A DNA stretch of 13,325 bases from Hymenoscyphus infarciens (Eukaryota > Ascomycota > Leotiomycetes > Helotiales > Helotiaceae), in the NCBI GenBank assembly GCA_001414345.1, contig LLCB01000664.1, positions 1 to 13,325 on the forward strand. The letters run 5' to 3'. Shown here one piece after another: positions 9,002 through 13,325 of the stretch; the stretch's first letter is position 1, and each line of letters opens with the position of its first letter. Position numbers and translations under genes: made by a program. The notes beneath the pieces are model-generated. The model ran no database searches, was not told the origin of the DNA, and saw only the letters and a list, made by a program, of their open reading frames with translations.

Positions 9002-10190
9002 AGTATTATAGTAAAAACCTCTAAGCTCGACGCCCTCTATAAAAATATAGTTTATTATTAAGCCCTTTTTAAAAACTCTAATAATCTTACTTATAGGATT
9101 AAGGTATTAGGTATCCTCAAGTCCTTAGATAATTTTAATAAGAAAAGAAACGTTAAACTATAATTAAGAAAGAAGGTAAAGGTAAAGGTAAAGGTAAAGA
9201 GAAAGAGGAAAGGGAAAAGGAAAGAGAAGACTACTAATAACCTCTTCTTTACTAATCTAGATAATACTAGTTATCTTTTTTTTTCTATTTCTATTTATAA
9301 TCTAAAGCTAAACCTAAACTAGGCTAAACGAAGTTTAACCTTTATACTTCTTAATAAGGATTTCTAAGTAAAGGTTCTATATCTCTAGTTAACTAAAAAA
9401 CAGACTATAAAGCTTAAAGAAGCTAACCTATTCTTACTAGAGATAGCTCTAACTAATAAGACTAAAGAGGATTAAGAGGATATTAGAGATAATAGTAATA
9501 TAGAAGATAAAGTAGTTATAAAGTAAGTTTATAAATAGAGCAGTATTAATATTATTTATCTACTCTAGTAGAAGTAGATATTATATAATAAGACTACTCT
9601 TAAGTTTACCTTTACTACTATACAACTATTTAAGGAATCTATTAATATATCTAAAATAGAAAAAGAATATTCTAAGCTAGTTAAAGAAGACCTAGAAAAC
9701 TTAGGCATTAATATATATAAGAAGATACTATATATAACTAGGGTTACTTATCTATATTAGCATAAGTCTATATAATACGTAGTAAGACATAAACTAGTAA
9801 TCTAGATTAATAATAATATTAAGACTTTAAAAAAGAGCTTAAATATTTCTAAAAATAAGTAAAGAGGTATTAAGTAGGCTAAGAAGATAAAGGACTAGTT
9901 AGACTAGGATATTAAGCTCTAGGATAAACGACTAGAGGCTAAGAGAACGTTTAATAAAGTAAAGATAAGAATTATTAATTATAAGTATCTTTTCTCTTAT
10001 TACTAAAATATTAAGCTTACTTAACTACTATTAAGTTAATATATATTATTACTTTAACTTACTTTATTTAAACTAATAGATATATATAGTAGTTACTCTA
10101 TTATCTAAGTCTACTAGTCTTTAGATAGTAATCGCTTTAAAAAAGTTAAAGGATTCTACTTCTAATACTCTTAGTAGTAGTATTATATCT
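9002..10190 (+). pseudogene. Unidentified coding-like relic with a basic tract, plus strand
   Basis: Frame 9002+3n on the plus strand, about 395 codons, broken only by TAA/TAG. It includes a stop-free run of about 55 codons (about 9596-9760), with a mixed hydrophilic composition (KESINISKIEKEYSKLVKED and onwards). A Lys/Arg/Val-rich stretch from the GGTAAA repeat (9175-9230) would give a polybasic segment (KVKVKVKRKRKGKRKEK), possibly a nuclear-localisation or nucleic-acid-binding patch. It is followed by a Ser/Asn/Leu-rich part and, near 9765-9800, by YLY-HKSI...RHK. I do not recognise the family. The tract beginning about 10083 is in the next frame (+1), so the two may be one gene split by an indel or intron, or two genes. 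Confidence 0.4.
9175..9230 (+). repeat. (GGTAAA)4 microsatellite and polypurine tract
   Basis: Four exact GGTAAA hexamers at 9175, 9181, 9187 and 9193 are followed by an almost pure purine run (AGAGAAAGAGGAAAGGGAAA and on) to about 9230. A purine run contains no CpA or TpG, so RIP cannot alter it, which explains its high G content in an otherwise G-poor region. The hexamer keeps the frame of the surrounding tract. Confidence 0.9.
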
Positions 10191-11290
10191 CGTTAAATAG
10201 GCCTAAAACTAAAGTCCTTTATTAAAGCTCTTCTAATTAAAGCTTTATAGTCTTTTAAAGCTCCTCTAAAGTCCTCTACTAAAACACCTTTAAATAAAGC
10301 TCTATAGTCCTCTAAAGCTCCTCTAAAGTCCTCTACTTAAGCTCCTCTAAATAAAGCTTCTCTAAATAAAGCTCCTCTAAATAAAGCTTCTCTAAATAAA
10401 GCCCTAATCCTATCTAGAGCTTCTTAGACTATCTTAAAATTACTAGGAAGTACTACTTCTAAGCATAAGCGTATTACGTCTTAGTTACTAATCTAACCTT
10501 AGATCGGCTTAGAATTGTTTAGGCATAAGTATACCTTATCCCTACTACTTATTAAACCTATATCTATATAGAAGTATACTAAATCTAATTATACTCTTCC
10601 TAGGCTAAGAGAAGTAGAGGAAAACATGATATATCCTTCTTAAACCAACGAAGTATATAGTAAGTAAGATTAGTTAAATTTTATTACCCTCTTAGACGTA
10701 TATAAGTAGACGATAGATTTGCTTCTTTAAGAACATAGCATAGATATAACCTTTAACAATCCTCTAATTAATACTACTAATTCTAATAATAAGGATTTAG
10801 AAAGCGACTTTCTTTTTTACTCTTTTTATAATCTAAAGACTAATACTATTACTAAAGAGTTTAAAGAAACCGTCTCTACTAGTAAAGATGCTTCCTCTAA
10901 CTAAGATACCACTATTAAATAAACTAAAGAACTTAAAGATACTACTACTAAAGTAGATTTCGACTATTAAAACAATTCTAATAGTTAATTAAAAGGAAAA
11001 AACAAGGCTAATTTAGAAACTACAAGCATTAAAGGAAATAATATATAGGTAAGTAGTAAGTAATCTATATACTTTTAACAGAATCCTAGTAACGTTTTAA
11101 AAGATAATCTAAGTTACTTCTAAATAATTAAATATAAGAAAAGTAAGAATAGTCTTATTAATCCTAATATTAAGAAAGCACTATAGAAATCTATAAGATA
11201 AAGAGGAGGACCTACTACTAGAGCTAGTAAGTATAGATAATATAGAGAATAGAATAAAAGTAAGTTCCTTTTCTTCTATAATTAAGTTCT
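10083..11290 (+). pseudogene. Unidentified Ser/Thr/Asn-rich coding-like relic, plus strand
   Basis: Plus-strand frame with codons starting at multiples of three (for example ATG at 10626), about 400 codons, stops only TAA/TAG. Two things support coding ancestry. Its repeats have lengths divisible by three (57 bp, then 15 bp at 10341-10400) and translate as APLNK/ASLNK units. There is also a stop-free run of about 57 codons (about 10732-10902) with a varied Asn/Thr/Asp/Glu/Ser-rich composition, including NNPLINTTNSNNKDLESDF and KEFKETVSTSKDASSN. The C-terminal part (10900-11290) is Lys/Asn/Ser-rich. No domain is recognised; a disordered, hydrophilic protein is the most I can say. CpA and TpG survive more often here than in the left half of the window. 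Confidence 0.42.
10204..10405 (+). repeat. Nested 57-bp and 15-bp tandem repeats in a coding-like frame
   Basis: CTCCTCTAAAGTCCTCTACT occurs at 10261-10280 and 10318-10337, 57 bp apart, with a more diverged copy before them (about 10204-10250). It passes into four 15-bp units GCT(C/T)CTCTAAATAAA at 10341, 10356, 10371 and 10386. All periods are multiples of three, and C/T alternation at one site (CCT versus TCT) distinguishes odd from even units. Confidence 0.9.
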
Positions 11291-11330
11291 TAGTTTAATT
11301 ATAATTTAGTAATTAAGTAGAGGAGGAGTT

Positions 11331-11475
11331 TTTAAATAAGATTAAAGCTAGATAATAAAGTATAGACTAAAGAAGAAGGTTCTAAATAGGATTTAAGGCT
11401 AGATATGCTTATTCTAGAAGGTAGCTTCTAAATAAGATTTAAAGCTAGATATACTTAAGCTAGAGAACTTTAAAT
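11331..11475. repeat. Three degenerate ~46-50 bp direct repeats
   Basis: The motif TCTAAATAGGATTTAAGGCT plus AGATATGCTTA at 11381 recurs as TCTAAATAAGATTTAAAGCT plus AGATATACTTA at 11427, 46 bp later. The three differences are all G-to-A, as expected if the second copy was hit more by RIP. A third, poorer copy (TTTAAATAAGATTAAAGCTA) lies at 11331, about 50 bp before. Confidence 0.85.
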
Positions 11476-12536
11476 AGGTATTCGACTCTAGAAATATATA
11501 TACTAAGCACCTTTTAATATATTTAATACTATAATTTATAAAATATAAAACTATAGATTCTTTATTAATTAAGTATCTACTTTTAATATATTTCTTACTA
11601 ATTAAATTTATTTCTCTATAAACTATAAAAGTATTCCTCTTTTATAGATATTAGAGTAGATAGTTTTAAACTTTATAACTCTTTAAAATTATAAGATTTT
11701 ACTTAAAGTTCTTAAAAGCTTTAAATTTCTCTAAAACTCTATATTTTCTCTTTTAAACTCTACTTTCTAATATCTATAGATTTAAAGACTTTAATAATTT
11801 TCTACTATCTAGGGTTTTAAGAATTCTAAATAACTTATATACTTACTTAAACTCTTAAAAGCACTTCTCTAGTTATTCTTCTTATATCTTTTTACTATAG
11901 TAAATTCTATTTATAGGTTTTATAAAATCTCTTCTCTTCTTATAAATCTCTCTCTAGTAGATTATATACTATCTACTACTATATTCTATAGTCTTTAATA
12001 ATTTAATAAACTATAGTTACTATTTAAGTATTAAGTAAATATTTAGTATATATATTCTCTATACTCTATATATAATCTCTAATTATCTTATAACTAGCTC
12101 TATTATCTTTAGATATATTAGAAGTAGAATTATAAAGAATTTTAAAATTATATTCTAAAATATAAAGATATACTATTAAATTAGTATAAAATTTCTTTTT
12201 TATATATTTAAAAAGATCTTTATTCTTTCTTTTAAAAAATACTATAAGAGAATAGTCTTATTATATCTTTTAACTAACTCTTAGAAAAGAGGTTCTTAGA
12301 CTTCTCTTTAGAATTTATTAAAGACTTAGTAATTAAAGGTTTTTCTAGTATTTACTAATACTACTTTTAAAATATATTTTAATAACTTTACTACTTATAT
12401 CTATTTAAGATAGAGGAATCTAAGTACTTTTTTAGTTCTCTTAGAATACTATAAAGTATTAGTTCTTTATAGAATTTTATTATTATTAGAAAAGCTTAGA
12501 TAAATAACTAAGAAGTCTTTCTATTATTTATAAAAA
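11476..12536. other. AT-rich tract without recognisable gene
   Basis: About 1 kb with very low G+C and almost no CpA/TpG. On the minus strand, one frame (about 12180 to 11500) gives a Lys/Arg/Leu-rich peptide with somewhat scattered TAA/TAG. Its stop density is close to what the composition predicts, so I do not call it a gene. No RNA gene, terminal repeat or transposase motif was seen. It borders the right-hand satellite. Confidence 0.6.
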
Positions 12537-13325
12537 GTATAAGACTTTTAGTCTATTATATAGTAAAAGTATAAAAGGCTTTTAGTCTATTATCTTTTAT
12601 AAGTAGATAGCTTTTAATCTATTATCTATTAAAAGTAGTTAGCTTTTAGTCTATTATCTACTAAAAGTATATAATCTTTATTCTATTATATATTAAATCT
12701 TTATTAAACATATATATAAAAAGGACTTTAAGATTATTATCTACTAAAAAGAGATAGCTTTTACTCTACTATATACTAAAAGTAGATAGCTTTTACTCTA
12801 TTATATACTAAAAGTTATAATTCTTATTATATTATATATAAAATATTTATTAAACCTATATATAAAAAAGACTTTTAATCTATTATCTACTAAAAGTAGA
12901 TAGCTTTTACTCTATTATATATTAAAAGTAGATAGCTTTTAGTCTATTATCTACTAAAAGTAGATAGCTTTTACTCTATTATATATTAAAAGTAGATAGC
13001 TTTTAGTCTATTATCTACTAAAAGTAGATAGCTTTTACTCTATTATATATTAAAAGTAGATAGCTTTTAGTCTATTATCTACTAAAAGTAGATAACTTTT
13101 AGTCTATTATCTACTAAAAGTAGATAACTTTTAGTCTATTATCTACTAAAAGTATATAAACTTTATTCTATTATATATTTAATATTTACTAAACTTAAAT
13201 ATAAAAAGACTTTTAGTCTATTATCTACTAAAAGTAGATAGCTTTTAGTCTATTATCTACTAAAAGTAGATAGCTTTTAGTCTATTATCTACTAAAAGTA
13301 GATAGCTTTTAGTCTATTATCTACT
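12537..13325. repeat. Right satellite, 32-bp unit with inverted-repeat symmetry
   Basis: Tandem array with an exact 32-bp period (for example TAGCTTTT at 13271 and 13303); the unit reads TAGCTTTTAGTCTATTATCT then ACTAAAAGTAGA. It contains dyads: CTTTTAGT...ACTAAAAG around a 9-bp centre, and AGTAGATA...TATCTACT between neighbouring units. Units near 12540-12720 are more diverged (TTTTAATC, TATTAAAAG, GTAGTTAGC), and homogeneity rises towards the window end. The array therefore probably continues to the right. No spacers exist between repeats, so it is not a CRISPR array. Confidence 0.95.
12660..13215. repeat. Longer interspersed units in the right satellite
   Basis: Three longer segments interrupt the 32-bp array at about 12667-12730, 12811-12870 and 13153-13215. 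Each has the form CTTTATTCTATTATATATTA, then ATTTATTAAAC, then TATATAAAAA(A)GACTTT. They differ mainly by transitions and small indels and give the array a higher-order organisation with spacings of about 145 and 340 bp. Confidence 0.8.

Noticed and set aside
11500..12180. Minus-strand Lys/Leu-rich open frame
   Set aside because: Its stop density is about what the base composition predicts, and no motif or repeat supports coding.
12890..13325. CRISPR-like array of 32-bp repeats with palindromic ends
   Set aside because: Repeats are directly adjacent with no unique spacers, the sequence context is fungal-type, and no cas-like gene is present. It is a tandem satellite.
1..13325. tRNA or rRNA genes
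   Set aside because: No T-loop-like GTTCRA motif or rRNA-like conserved block was seen, and GC content is too low throughout.

Overview
The window is a block of filamentous-ascomycete (Pezizomycotina-type) heterochromatin that looks saturated by repeat-induced point mutation (RIP). This is inferred from composition: CpA and TpG are almost absent on both strands and TpA is in great excess. Nearly every C is followed by T, C or G, and nearly every G is preceded by A, G or C. As a consequence ATG and TGA are very rare, TAA/TAG occur every dozen or so codons in every frame, and no intact protein gene exists. The longest stop-free stretch is about 105 codons. I cannot name the species.

Layout. 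1-1255: a satellite of 45-bp and 32-bp units, each carrying a perfect 20-bp palindrome, organised into higher-order copies. 1265-1890: a possible minus-strand coding relic, including the longest stop-free run. 1890-4520: AT-rich degenerate DNA with no recognisable gene. 4522-4702: a decayed outlier of the left satellite. 4778-7237: a complete but dead pogo/Fot1-type DNA transposon of 2460 bp, flanked by TA, with ~77-bp terminal inverted repeats and a transposase pseudogene (5070-7139). It retains the HTH/CENP-B/DDE_1 order, and two of its three catalytic aspartates have been turned to asparagine by TG-to-TA changes. 7376-8527 (minus) and 9002-11290 (plus): three coding-like tracts with no recognised product, in a section that is somewhat less RIP-damaged; short in-frame repeats sit inside them. 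11330-11475: degenerate ~46-50 bp direct repeats. 11500-12537: AT-rich, no gene. 12537-13325: a second, unrelated 32-bp satellite with inverted-repeat symmetry that runs off the window end.

Nothing here works together as a living pathway. The picture is of satellite arrays and transposons accumulated and mutated into silence, as in centromeric, subtelomeric or AT-isochore compartments of RIP-active fungi. The most solid results are the transposon with its all-transition terminal-repeat mismatches, and the two dyad-symmetric satellites.
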